Below are positions 10,622 through 22,892 of a DNA stretch of 64,000 bases, piece by piece. Each line of letters begins with the position of its first letter. Position 1 is the first letter of the stretch. The stretch is taken from the NCBI GenBank assembly GCA_949752745.1, contig OX457031.1, positions 46,333,257 to 46,397,256 on the forward strand. The letters run 5' to 3'. The DNA comes from Protula sp. h YS-2021 (taxonomy: Eukaryota > Annelida > Polychaeta > Sabellida > Serpulidae). A model generated the notes under the pieces. It did not search any database. It saw nothing but the letters and a program-made list of their open reading frames with translations, and was not told the DNA's origin. A program made the translations under genes and the position numbers.

Positions 10622-12021
10622 CAACAAGGAATCAGTCCTGAAGACATAGACCATGCAATCTATCAACTGGAAGTGTTATTAGTGACTTTAAATCGAGCGG
10701 AAGGCCTGGTTTTAACAGATCATGCACGTCAAAACTACAAAGATCACTGCAAGTCTTTGGAGGTATGTATATTAGAGAACGTCTGTTTTGTTTTGCATTT
10801 GTGAAGGGGTGGGGGGGGGGGTGTCGGCAGCCTATGTGGGGTGCAGGTATGTTTATATTGTAGTTCATGGTTCTTGTTTCTCGCGATGTTAACATTATTT
10901 GACTGCTTGCAGCATAACGCAAAAAAATGTTCCCCACCTTTTTCTTATAAAACGTCGGGGCATGCAACGGACGAATCTTGCATTTAATGCACTTTTAAGG
11001 CAAATGCAAGAATTTGCTTTGTTTTTAGGGGAATGACTGTTTTATGGTGTAACAACCGGGTATGTCGGTTTTTTTATGACGTGAAAAATTACACATAGTC
11101 ATTTTCCCTAACTGTCTTTTGAAATTTATTTGCACTGCACGCATTTACAGCATTATTTATTTTTGTTTCAGCAGTACATAGCAGTTCTTAAAGAAAGGGA
11201 GAATTCTATGCTGTCAAGCCATTATCAACTTCCATTTGAAGACACGGAATCGAGAGGTAGACCAAATACCTTATTTCCAAGGACCAGCTAGAATACCTGC
11301 TTTCATCAAATTTTAAGGCAACCCATATCGCAAGAATGCTTGGCGTATCAAGAACAACTATTTACAACAGGCTCCGGTAAGTTTGTTGAAACAGACAGGC
11401 AAAATATCAATTTGGAGGAACTGATTTTCAGCGTCTCTTTGTTCACACCTGTTTAAACTGGCCTACAGCATTTTTTGCAACATTATGTCTGATTTGTCAT
11501 TTTAAAAATAATTTTACCTATTTTCTTTCTTTCAGTCACTATGGCATATAAGTAAGAACAACCTACTCAGCTATAAATGACACTGATTTGGAATCAGAAA
11601 TAAGACGCATAATTGCAAACAACAGTAATCTTGGTTACAGGTAAGAATGAATTATTGTTAAGCGTTTTTGAGTAGACGAATGTTTCAGCATATGTGTGGT
11701 GTTTCGAAGCCATTCCTTTCCACGCTTTGTATGTTACTACTTTTAGTTTAATGAAACTGAAAGCTTCATTAATAGAATATATGACACATGTGGTAAACCA
11801 TGTCAACTTTACTATTTTAACACTTTTTCAGATCAGTGCGTTCTCGTCTTCAAATTCAGGGTATCAAGGTTCCGTACCACAGAGTCAGGGCCATAATGCT
11901 CATAGACCCTTCAGGCGTCGCGCTTAGATTTGAAAATACCATAAAACTCCGAGTTTATAAAGTTGCTGACTCTAATGCTCTTTGGCACCTTTATGGCAAT
12001 CACAAGCTCATGCAGAAATAG
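10622..12021 (+). pseudogene. Spliced integrase-core-domain gene, pseudogenised, four exons visible
   Basis: Exons: A about 10622-10762 (donor GTATGT), B 11172-11376 (donor GTAAGT), C 11536-11640 (donor GTAAGA), D 11832-12021. B, C and D follow AG acceptors after pyrimidine tracts. B ends with a split Arg codon completed by C; C ends with a split Arg codon completed by D. The spliced reading gives an HTH-like block (THIARMLGVSRTTIYNRL) and IRRIIANNSNLGYR. Exon D supplies IQGIKVPYHRVRAIM and NALWHLYGNHKLM, a known eukaryotic integrase-core family related to transposon DDE enzymes. Breaks: a frame change near 11268 in B, an in-frame TAA early in C, Tyr where the family has the first catalytic Asp, and a stop at 12021 right after that block. 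The remaining catalytic core is missing. Exon A's start is uncertain because its frame is lost upstream. Confidence 0.75.
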
Positions 12022-13593
12022 GAACATTTTAACATGAGACACAGACCTAGTCGGCACGGACCGGAATTCAATTAGAAGTGACCTGAAGGCTTGAAGATGT
12101 TTTATAAAAGTGTGACCTGAGACTGTCGAGGAACAAATTAAGTACGAGCGTATTCAACCGACTAAGAAATGCTAATATTTATGTCCGCAAACAACTAAAG
12201 TAAGCGCACATGACACTATCTCCCACCCCTTCCCCCACCCTGGCTCACCTCAATAGGCATCTCCTTAAATATTAACGTGTGCTTTTAGGCTTCATGTATG
12301 TATTATGTATGATTTGTATGATTGCAATGTATGATTTGAAACTCACCTCAAAGAAAATTTATGAGAGTTTGAATACGAGGGAAGAGACATGAAAAAGACA
12401 GAACAATATGGACAAGGCAAAATTAATAATTATAACGAACCAAAACATTGCTATGTAAAGTAATGAGCCTACATTTAAAGAAAAAGTATTGTTTTTGTTT
12501 CTCCTGAAGTTATGCATTTATATGGCTAGTTTTTTACGAACCGTTATAAAAATACTTAAGATGTACTTCGAATTGAGAAAAGGAAAGAAGGAAGCAAAGA
12601 AAACAAGATTTTATGTACTTATGTTTTCATATAATTTTTTGCCCAAGCCGGTTTTAACTGCAGAACTATAAATATGCCTTGCAAAAACCATGGAAAGAAT
12701 ATATGCCTTGAGCGGACTCTGAACTCACAACATATCAAAACCTGATTTATGGGCCTCAAGTACGAGCATAATGGGATTTTTTTGCAACTTGACATTGTTT
12801 TGACCTATATTTGTGCTGGTTTTGATCAACTAGCCAAACAAAATAAAGGAATGCTCCAAGAATTTGAGGGGAACGTTCGTTCCAAATTTCACGGCAATTG
12901 CACAGTAGAAAGAGAATTTGGAGTGTGAGTTTTTTGGTATTTTGTTGAATTTTACCAAAATTTCTCCCAACGGTTTACACACACAGGGATATCCCACAAA
13001 TTATAACTATAGCACACCGACCATAATTTTTTCACCGACCGATCATTTTTCATATAGTAGTGCACAATGTGGAAGTGCAAAACAGCGGGATAAAAACCGA
13101 GGGACAATTATTACAGATGCGATAAATAACAGTAAACATGGAGTGTGTCAGTTTTGCGTGTATCAATTTATTGCGAAATGGAATATTCTTCGAGAGTCTA
13201 AAATAAACGTGAAATTTATATGTTATGTGTTTCTGCCCTGAACTGCTGAAAAAAGAGCTAAGCGAGCGCTAGTGTACGTTGGGCTAAGGGCAATGTAAGC
13301 TCTTAAAAGGTTTGTGTGTGATGCCCTTGAATGACGCTCAGAGAAGATATGCAAATCTGTCCAAGGACAAAGTCCCAGCTGACGAAACCCGATAAGACCA
13401 ATTCCGGCGTACATGAGCAAGGGGAAGTGCGCATTTTTGGTTAACATGCGTTGATGCACGGTTTGCATTTCGGAAGAGTGCGCATGTTTATTCAAGTTCC
13501 GCTGATGAGCGGTACACATTTCATACCAGCACGCATGTTTATTTAACTTTAAGATGAAAAAACTAAAAGCATGTACCATGAGACACTGTCGTT
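12022..13593. other. Non-coding interval
   Basis: AT-rich with a weak internal repeat near 13430-13560 (GCGCATGTTTATTCAAGTTCC-like phrases). No gene is recognised; the rest of the integrase-core gene is not found here. Confidence 0.5.
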
Positions 13594-15839
13594 TTCAAAG
13601 TCCAGCTGTGCCACTGTTCTTGGGCGAACATGGCTCATATACAATACCGATCTTTATTAGTCCACATACTAGCTATTTATCAGATATGTTAGCAACTGGA
13701 AAAGAACTGTAGGTTAGAGAGTGTTCACAAGCCACTTGAGAATGGTACAAATATAAAATTTCAAAGTCCACCTGAGCCACTGTCCTTAGACAATATGGCT
13801 CATATACAATACCAATCTTTATTAGTCTATATACTAGCCATTGATGAAATATCTTAGCAATCGGAAAAGAACTGTAGGCTAGAGAACGTTCACAAGCCAC
13901 TTGATAATGGCACAAATAAAAAAATTCAAAGTCCAGCTGAGCCACTGTCCTTTGGTGAATATAGCTTATATACAACATCGATCTTTGCTAGTCCATATAC
14001 TATCTATATCTCAAATTTATTAGCAACTGAAAAAGAACTGTGGGCTAGAGAGCGTTTAAAATCACTTGATAATGGTACAAATAAAAAATTAAAAGTCCAG
14101 CTGAGCCACTTTCTTTGAGCAAATATAGATGATATAGAATACCGATATTTACTTATCCATTTACTAGATATATCTCAAATATATTAGCAATTGGAAAAGA
14201 ACTGTAGGTTACAGAGTATTCACAAGCCACTTGATAATGGTACAAATAAAAAAATAAAAATCCAGCTGAGCCACTGTCCTTGGACGATTATGGCTCATAT
14301 ACGATGTCGATCCTTTTCTCTATGTGCTAGCTATATGCCAAGTATTATAGCAATTGAAAAAGAACTGTAGGCTAGAGAGCGTTCGCAAGTCACTTGATAA
14401 TGGCACAAATGAAAAAATTCAAAGTCCAGCTGAGCCAATTTACTTCGGCAAATATAGCTCTTATGCAATACCAATCTTTAGCTCATATATTAGCTATATG
14501 TCGAATATATTAACAATTCCAAAAGAATTGTAGGTTAGATAGTGTTCACATGCCACTTGATAATGGTACAAATATCAAAATTCAAAGTCCAGCTGAGCCA
14601 CTGTCCTTAGGCGAATATGGCTCATATACAAAGCCTTTTTTTATTTAGCTATATGCTAGCCATTTCTCAAATGTCTTAGCAAAAGGAAAAGAACTGCAGG
14701 CTAGAGAGCGTTCACAAGTCACTTGTTAATGCTACAAATAAATAATTCAAAGTGTAGCTGAGCCACTGCCCTTGGGTAAATATGGTTGATATGCAATTCC
14801 AATATTTATTAGCCCATGTACTAGCCACTGGTCAAATATCATAGCAATTGGAAAAGAACTGTAGGCTAGAGAGCGTTCACAAGCCGCAAATAAACAAATT
14901 CAAAGTCTAGCTGAGCCACTGTCCTTGGGTGAATATAACTCACATACAACACCAATATTTACTGGTCCATATGCTATTTAAATATCAAATATCTTAGCAT
15001 TTGAAAAAGAATTGTAAGCTAGAGAGCGGTCACAAGTTACTTGATAATGGTACAAATAAAAAAATTCAAAGTCAAGCTGGGCAACAGAATATGGCTAATA
15101 TGCAATACCAGTATTTATTAGCTAACGTACTTGCCATTGGTCAAATATCATAGCAATTGGAAAAGAAGTGTAGGTTAGAGAGTGCTCACAAGCCACTTGA
15201 TAATGGTACAAATAAAATTTTTTCAAAATTCAGCTGAGCCACTGCCCTTAGGCGAATATGGCTGATATGCAATACCAATATTTATTGATCAATATACTAG
15301 CCATTGGTCAAATATCATAGCAATTGGAAAAGAACTGTAGGCTGGAGAGCGTTAAGAAGTTACTTGATAAAGGTACAAGTAAACAAATTCAAAGTCCAGC
15401 TGAGCCACTGTCCTTGGGCAAATATGGCTCATATACAATATCAATATTTACTAATTTATATGCTATTTATATGTAAAATATCTTAGCCACTGAGAAAGAA
15501 TTGTAGGCCAGAGAGCGGTCACAAGTTACTTGATAATGATACAAATAAAAAAATATTCAAAGTTCAGCTGAGCCACTGTCCTTTGGCAAAAATAGCTCAT
15601 ATACAATACCGATTTCAATTGCTCCATATACTAGCCATATCTCAAATATCTTAGCAATTGGAACAGGACTGTAGGTTAGAGAGTGTTTACAAGTCACTTG
15701 ATAATGGTACAAATAAAAAAATTCAAAGTCCAGCCGAGCCACTACCCTTGGGCGACTACGGACCCTATATAATACCGATGTTTATTGGTGCATGTACTAA
15801 CTGTGTGTCAAATATATTAGCAATTGGAAAGAAATGTAG
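13594..15839 (+). repeat. 165-bp satellite array, about 13 diverged units
   Basis: The phrase CAAAGTCCAGCTGAGCCACT recurs about every 164-166 bp (13596, 13762, 13927, 14091 and on). Each unit also has GGCTCATATACAATACC, GGAAAAGAACTGTAGG, AGAGAGCGTTCACAAGCC and TTGATAATGGTACAAATA. Units differ by substitutions and small indels. The array is cut at 15839 by the Gypsy element and resumes for a short stretch after 29226, so it predates that insertion. The short ORFs across it are artefacts. Confidence 0.93.
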
Positions 15840-16144
15840 TGTGACAGAAATGATTATTTAACTTATGTTGTTGAGACGCGGACGGACAATCACGGACAAA
15901 ACACAAATATCTACTAAAATGGCAGATATTTATTAAAACACGTCTTATCCGTCTCTGTACCGTATCTCTCTCTCTTTTTTCTTGTGCTTCGATCTACGGC
16001 TCACGAGATGCCGTGACGTCGCCTACGTGGTTGCGATGACGTGACCGGACAAACGACACAACGACCTGTGACCGGTCACAACAATCGCATCAATCAATTC
16101 AATTCAGAGCAGGTTATTGACTAACAAGAAGCAATTTCTTCACA
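15840..16144 (-). repeat. 3' LTR of the Gypsy element
   Basis: 305 bp, TGTGACAG...TTCACA on the plus strand, matching 28913-29225 almost throughout. Differences include GACGCGGAC versus GACACGGAC and the length of the CT-rich run near 15965. Confidence 0.93.
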
Positions 16145-16165
16145 TTACTCCCCGTTTTCTTAAAA
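16145..16165 (-). other. Polypurine tract of the Gypsy element
   Basis: Directly before the 3' LTR on minus the sequence is AAGAAAACGGGGAGTAA, a purine-rich run in the expected place for plus-strand priming. Confidence 0.65.
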
Positions 16166-18199
16166 ATTTGTCTCAAAATTTAAATGAATGATAAGAAATC
16201 GCATTATTTATCAAAAACAGGAAAGATAAAAATTTGATAACAATGACAAGAACTAACCCTAAGATTGACGTAGGCTTATACAATAAAGCAAATAAACTTA
16301 AATAAAGACAATAATCAATCAATTTTTAAAATTTACAACTATTTAAATACCCGGTAGCAACGTGCCAAGTCGTCTCGGAGGCTTACCCCAAATGACTTTG
16401 GTCTACTTTTGGTGTTTCTAACTTACTGCAAATCTTACTTTAAATTATTTTATCTTACTTTTAGCACTTTCTACTTTATGTTGTAGATATTGCATGTGAA
16501 GCACTGATGTACAGTGACCTTTTCTGCACCTACCTAGCTAGTTAACAAAGCTTCCTGGTGGTCTGAGGACAATAAACTCAGCTGATCCTGAGATTAATTT
16601 TGTTCGTACCGAAACACCTTAACTTTATGGTGGCCAGAGGACATTATACTCAGCTGACTCTGAGATAATGTTAGAATAGAACAAAGTTATAAACTACCAC
16701 GGAGCTCATGGACTTTGTATATATTATGCACTCACTTAAACGGTGTTGGCTTTTATTTATCCTGTGTGTATCTGCATTGGTGTGATCCTTTATTAATTTT
16801 ATACTTATTTTAACTCAACGTGTGCTCTTATCTAATAATTTCATTTATATATGTATCTTTTATGTGTGTATCTAATAAATAAACTGCATATTTATTTATT
16901 GGTGTTGGCTGTATTTTTAGCTTTTTTTTATTTAGCACGCACTGCTTTCTGAGAAATCCTCAGTCTTCTATCTAGCACTGACTCGATCCCTGGATTAGCT
17001 CAGGCCTAATTTTTAATAAAAATTTTCATCGTGCACAATTTCAGTGCACAATTCTAAAATGCACCCTGAGACACCCTCAGCGTTTAATCAATACTGGTCC
17101 GGTTCCTGAATAAACTCAGGCCTAAATTTTTTTTAATAAAAATTTCATCATGCACCCTTTTAAGACTTTAATTCTAAAATGTCCTCTTTAAGTTTACACA
17201 GAGTTCATACAGTTGAACTGAATGTCCAAAAACATTATTGCTAATTTATTATTTAAATTTCTACCCTTTTAACTTAATTTTTTTTAAATTAAAACTTCCT
17301 ATCTAATCTAAGTTAGAAGCACTACTCCAGCCTGTACCTGAAGCAGTCCTTTGTTAACACGCACGCAAGAAACGTACACACAAAATGGCCTACATGAACC
17401 GACGGACGACACAATACAGCAGTGTATGTGCCTTGAATGAAAACTTGTCCAAAATGGCGGATGACATTAAATGTTTAAATAATAAAGGAGGACTGTTTGG
17501 AATTTTGAAATACCGCTGTATTACTAAATAAAGGTCACTGCCGGTGAAGAACACGTCACGATTGGGTAGTCGCAATAACCGATTCGAGCACTGCTTTACA
17601 GTCCAAAGCAAGCAACACGGGTACACAGTCCGTATTAACCACACTCCAGCGCTCCTTGCACAAAGTCCTTCGCAGTGATGGGCAGTAAAATACTTGGAAT
17701 ACTGACGAGAAGATGGCGAATACTTGCGATATTGTCCATGAACTGTAATATTGCCTATGTAGGATTGTACCCACCTCACATGAGAGAGCCTTTCCGGTTC
17801 CATACGGCCTACTCTCCACATTCTCTGGTCCGAGCGTGCATACACCACAGTCCTCGTGTCCAAACTGATCTCACACAGTCCATACTGATGACTTAGGATG
17901 AAAATTACAGGGAGCTGCCAATGTAAGAGAGGAAATATACCTATCTCCTCCACATAGCGGATAATGCGTGAACCGGTCATCATTACAAAGGCTGGCTGTA
18001 TAACTCCCATCATATCCAACCGGGATCTATGGTGGCAACCTAAACCAATTAAATAGACGGACGGACAGACATCCGCTACGACGAACGAACAGACACCTAA
18101 TAAAATATCCCCAATGGCATAAAGCCCTTTTTTTAAATCCCCACCCCACAAGAGTTAAAAGAAAGATCAATTTTTCCAATTGCTAAATAACATGGGCGC
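16166..18199 (-). other. Gypsy 3' untranslated region, no convincing gene
   Basis: AT-rich. A two-unit repeat near 16980-17160 contains CAGGCCTAATTTTTAATAAA. A 253-codon minus-strand frame (17390-18151) has no domain and erratic composition and is not accepted as a gene. Confidence 0.5.
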
Positions 18200-19080
18200 T
18201 CGGGGCCAGCGTAGTTAAAGAATGCAATGCATCGATTCCCGTGATAGCAAGCCACAGGTTGCTTGATTGGCTAATACTACTTACTTTCTACGATATCAAG
18301 CGAGGAAAACAGATCGCACTAAAATTGCATGGTCAAAGCCAACTAACATTGCTAAAGCAATCCAATAGAGTAAACCACATGACAGAAAACCACGAGTTTG
18401 ATTGGCTAATAAGGTTGCACTGAAAAAATGCAAAGAGAGATGGATAGATGGAGTTGCTGCCAAAGCAATCCACGTTACTGATATCAAGCCACAGGGCAGC
18501 AAGCCACAGATTGCTTGATTGACTAATAGTATTTACTTTAAACTTAAAATACATGGTCAGAAACACGGCTTTCACGTTGCTAAAGCCTTCCACGCTATCA
18601 ATATCAAGCTACAGGGCAGCAATCGGTTTGATCAGGTAGCTTTACACATGAAATCGAAAACGAGGCCTGTCCAAGATGGCGGATACGAACGCAACCAAAA
18701 CCAGGGAAGGGGGGGACATCGGTGCACACTTGCTTAGACAAAGGCAAAAACAACTAGATTAAAGCAATCCCATAGAGTGGATCACATGACGGTAAGAAAC
18801 GAATCTGATTGGCTAATATAGTTGCACTAAAACAAAAAAAAATGCATGGTCAGAGCCAGATAACATTGCTAAAGCTATCCAATATATCGAGTGACGTGGC
18901 AGCAAGGAACGAATCTGATTGGCTAATATAGTTGGGTGGGTGGAGTTACTAACACTGCTAAAGCAATACAATGCAGTAAATCGAAAACGAGGCTTGTCCA
19001 AGATGGCGGACGCGAACGCAACCACAATAAGGGAAGGGAGGATATCGGTGCACCTTTGTTTAGACCAAGTCCCAAAACAA
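18200..19080 (-). repeat. Diverged repeats with GATTGGCTAATA in the Gypsy 3' region
   Basis: The phrases GATTGGCTAATA, GCATGGTCAGAGCCA, AACATTGCTAAAGCAATCCA and AGATGGCGGA recur several times at irregular spacing (roughly 100-130 bp). GATTGG contains an inverted CCAAT box. It could be regulatory, but repetition inside the 3' untranslated region is all that is seen. Confidence 0.6.
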
Positions 19081-19088
19081 CTAGATTT

Positions 19089-19230
19089 GATTTTAAATTA
19101 ATGGATGGGCTTACAGACAGACTTACTGAGCACAAACTGACGACGGGTGGGCTTACAGACAGACGTCCTGAACACAAACTGACGAAGGATGGGCTTACAG
19201 ACAGACTTACTGAGCACAAACTGACGACGG
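19089..19230 (-). repeat. About 50-bp tandem repeat in the Gypsy 3' region
   Basis: Three units with GGGCTTACAGACAGACTTAC and TGAGCACAAACTGACGA. The GACAGAC phrase also occurs elsewhere in the window as a short simple repeat. Confidence 0.8.
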
Positions 19231-19387
19231 TCCAAGTTTTTTTTATTTTTATTTTTTTAATTTTTTTAGCAACAAACAACGCAAGAAAAACTCAAAATAA
19301 CAACACTCTCCATTTTATTTTCCGCAGTTTTTCACAAAACAACGTTATGATAAATTGGCAATACGCTAAGTGCGAACCTCAACATGA

Positions 19388-19628
19388 CTAACCGGGCCGT
19401 AATCCCGGACACTACTTGTAAATAGTTACAACTAACCTCGCCATCGCTAACCGGGCCGTAGTCCCCGGCGCTACCTGTAAACAGTTACCAACAAACTTCC
19501 CCATGACTAACCGGGCTGTAGTCCCCGGCGCTACGTGTGAACAGTTACAAGCAAACCTCCCCATGACTAACCGGGCCGTAGTCCCGGGCACTACCTGTAA
19601 ACAGTTACAAGCAAACCTCCCCATTTTA
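19388..19628 (-). repeat. About 60-bp tandem repeat in the Gypsy 3' region
   Basis: Four units carry ACTAACCGGGCCGTAGTCCC followed by GGCGCTACCTGTAAACAGTTAC, spaced about 60 bp. Minus-strand ORFs here are repeat translations. Confidence 0.88.
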
Positions 19629-20134
19629 TTTTTTTTAAAATATGTACATAAGGCTAACCCCACTACTCTAACTAACTAAACCCAACCCCCTAACAAATCC
19701 CTGAACTTATCACTGAGCAGTAATGGCCCCATTTACATAAAATCACAGATTTTAAAATCCACCCCACTAAACTATTTTATTAATCCCCAAAACAATCTAT
19801 ATTCTCCTAACATATCTGTTATAAAGTAAAACTGTACTACTCCAGGAACTCCTGGTTAACTTACACCAATTCCAGGAAACCTGGCTTACTGGTAAAAATT
19901 TCAGGAACACCTGGCTTACGAGAAAATCACTCGAAAAGAATTCCCAAAAGGAAAACCAGCCATTGGTGAAACCCAAAAACACGCTGAAAACGGAACTCCC
20001 AAGAACACCTGCCAAAACCAAGAACCCCCAGGAATGCCCGTGACGCTGAAAACTCCAGGAATACCTGGTTACTCAAAAAAATAACCCCCTTGTCCAACAT
20101 TTCCAGAAAAATCTGGTTAAGTCCAAATACTTGT

Positions 20135-20467
20135 CTATTTTCTTCTGTACTGGACATCCCGACAAGGAAAGATGTCCTCTAATGCCGGATCCAGGAATTC
20201 CAAAGAAGCCGGGGGCTCCATTTGTGCATCCTGTGACCTCACGGCTGCGGTCCGGGCCCCCTCCTCGGCGTCGAGGAACTGCCCCTCTATCCCACTCGGA
20301 GGGCTTCCACAGTCGAGGGTTGCCTCGGTTGTGGAGGACTGCGGTTTCAAGGCTGGGGTCTGGTCTCCCTCCTCGAGAGGGGCATCGAGGAGACTGCCAG
20401 CAGCTGCTTGCCCATTGAAAATTCGATCCATGTCCGCCATGGTGATCATCATCTGAAATCCAACCAT
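20135..20467 (-). CDS. Small acidic ORF after the zinc-finger ORF
   Basis: 110 codons starting 8 bp after the stop of the C2H2 ORF, on the same strand. Composition is acidic with Pro/Ala; no motif is recognised. It may be read separately or be the frameshifted tail of its neighbour. Confidence 0.3.
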   Translation of the reverse strand: MVGFQMMITMADMDRIFNGQAAAGSLLDAPLEEGDQTPALKPQSSTTEATLDCGSPPSGIEGQFLDAEEGARTAAVRSQDAQMEPPASLEFLDPALEDIFPCRDVQYRRK

Positions 20468-20474
20468 TATGATG

Positions 20475-22130
20475 TTAATGGCGCTTCTTTTTATCTTTCT
20501 TTTTCCCCTTTTTGCTATTCTTTTTAAGATTATTTGCTACCAACGGCCTAACTATACGTAATGGACTAACTTTCTTGTCCTCTTCCAAGGTTTCTCCCCA
20601 TTCCCTAACCGGGCTCGATAGTGGGGTACGAGTTTCATTGCTCGAATTCACATTTAAAGTTGAAACAGCATCTTCAAGTGCCGCTAAAAGTGAAGAATTT
20701 TCCGGCTCTTTTCCGGATTTTGGCTCGGCCGTTTCCGATGCCTCCATGACTAGGGGATCTTCCAAGTCAGTAGGGAGGATATCGACATAATCCAGAGGTT
20801 CATTATTTGTGGTTTCGTTCTCCTTGATATTTACCAAGGCTAATGAGCTCGTTGGGCTCACATTTCTTTCTACTGGAGCCACAAATGGTTCACCCACCTT
20901 TTTGCAGATGAAATTTTCTGGGATTTTAGTCACTTGCCTATAAACAATTCCCTTAATCTCCGGTGTGGGCCAGTCAAAAATTCTCTTGAAGTCATAGGGC
21001 TCCCCTGGAGTTGGTCTGTGATTCTTACACCAACATCCTAATTGATGGCTAAATAAAATGAAACTGGCATACCCACAGACCTTGCAAAAAGGAATAAGAG
21101 TGTAACTACAAAGTTTGACTTTGACGAAAGAAGATGGAACGAAATTGGCTGGACCTGGGGCAGTCTTATCTTTAATTTCATCCACATGACAGTAACCCAG
21201 ATGACCCTGAAATTCCCGTTGCCCCACAAAGTGGCATCCGCAGCCATTGCAAATTAAGCACAACAATTTGTGATGATGAGCACCTCGGATGTGCTTCCAC
21301 CGAGCCATATTGCCTTCTTTGGTAGAAGGGAAAGAACAGTCACAAAACTCACAAGTGTTTTTGCTAACTTTCTGGGGTTTAGGTTTCCCCATCTCCTGTG
21401 GTTTTTCACAGAAATTAGACCTTTTCATAGGTCTTTTGATCTCAGAATTCTGAGTCGAAGCAGTCCGTTCGGATACCATGGAAATTGTATTCCAGTTGTG
21501 ATTGTTCGTTGACCTTTTATTCTCAGAATTTTGACCGAGGGACGTTTTAGAAGGTGCCCTAATGGTGGTGTTTGTCTTTGTGGCGGAACGATCAACCTGG
21601 GGCTGCTTTTCTACCGAAAAAGTCTGGGTGTTTTGGGCAACTTTCTGATTAGTTTCCAATATTCGAGAAGCTATTCTATTTTTAGAATTAGGTTGAGATT
21701 TGCTATCAATTGCTCGGCTTTTTGCGACTGATTCTGCAACAACTTGAGCAAAACTAATATCACTACCCCTCTTGGATCGAAAATCGCTCCCGGGCTTTTC
21801 ACTGGGAAACTTTATCGAGCTACTTACCTGCGTGCTGCTGTCTTGCAGCCCCAATCCGGGAGTACCCAGTCGCTCCCTGCTCCTCTTCCATTCCTGTAGG
21901 AATGATCGATATTCTGGGTGCATCAACAAAGGCCCGCACTTTCCTTGGCTGGCCAGGACGTGGCCTGTATTGTGATTTGGTCGAGATATATTTTGCCAGG
22001 ATCTCATCCCTGGTCATTCCGCGTAAATCCCACAATCCTCGGAAATCCGAGATCTGGATTTTGTAGCGCGATAATCTCTTTGTCTCGCACCAATATGCGT
22101 AGTCCTCGGCGTGTTAACGAATATTGTGTT
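20475..22130 (-). CDS. Extra ORF in env position with C2H2-like zinc fingers
   Basis: A 510-codon frame (20475-22007) lies after pol, where an env gene would sit. Residues about 220-290 hold CEFCDCSFPSTKEG with a following H-x4-H, and LCLICNGCGCHFVGQREF followed by HLGYCH: two C2H2-type fingers. Another Cys-rich block (FCKVCGYASF, LGCWCKNH) follows. The N-terminal 200 residues are Ser/Lys-rich; the C-terminus is acidic and ends in a Lys-rich tail (KKNSKKGKKKDKKKRH) suited to nuclear localisation. There is no signal peptide or membrane segment, so it is not an envelope protein. A second open frame (21820-22130, with WDLRGMTRDEILAKYI) overlaps the start and is probably the true N-terminus after a frameshift near 21920. 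Function unknown; nucleic-acid binding is inferred from the fingers. Confidence 0.6.
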
Positions 22131-22140
22131 GATTCATTTC

Positions 22141-22892
22141 GTCTTCATCATAACACCGAAATGAACAGTGGAGACATTTAAAACTGACACTGATATCCGC
22201 CATTTCTACAACAATTTGCTTGTAAGATCTTGTGGAACCGACGAAATAAAATCTTAAATTTTCAACAGACAGGCATAGGTATTCGGGCGTGTGACATCGT
22301 TGACAGGTGGACTCGTCTTATAAATCGGGGGTGTAAGGCCGTCACACCCTCACAATATCGACAAATCTACTCAATTTAATGGAAATAAATGTATAATAGC
22401 ATTTTTGTATTCTTACACGATAGTAAAAATATATATATTCACAAATTTTTCTAATATTTAATACAAAATTGAAATTCTAAACATCGTATTTCTAAACGTT
22501 ACACCCCTTGTTATTTGTTATCAATAGGTCCTTCCAAGCCACGTGATATACCTTTATTAGTCGCCGAAACTTTTGTATTTTTAAATTTATGAATAATTTT
22601 ATCCCGAAAAGAAATAATATACCATCAATACTAAAATCTCTTTCTATAACGAATCAGGTCATTACTGTTTCTTTTATCCCGGAAATATTTTTTTAACTGA
22701 AAATTGCATTTCTCATACAAAATTCATGTAAAGCGTTAACTTTACTCGCGAAAAGGTACAATATTTAGTTAATACTGAAATATGTATTTCCACGACAATG
22801 AACTTAGCTAATTTAATCCCGGGAATTTAATTTATTTTATGATAAAAATTTGTTGCTAGTAAAATCTCTAGGAAAGCATTAAGCGTAATGCT
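22141..22892 (-). other. AT-rich gap between pol and the zinc-finger ORF
   Basis: About 750 bp with many stops in every frame and ATTTTTCTAATATTTAATAC-like runs. It could hold an intron or subgenomic start for the downstream ORF, but no splice pair is convincing. Confidence 0.4.

Noticed and set aside
17390..18151. 253-codon minus-strand frame inside the Gypsy 3' region
   Set aside because: No domain, erratic composition, overlaps repeat phrases found elsewhere, no partner genes.
20475..22007. Retroviral-type envelope gene in the Gypsy element
   Set aside because: No signal peptide, furin-like site or transmembrane segment; zinc fingers and a Lys-rich tail instead.
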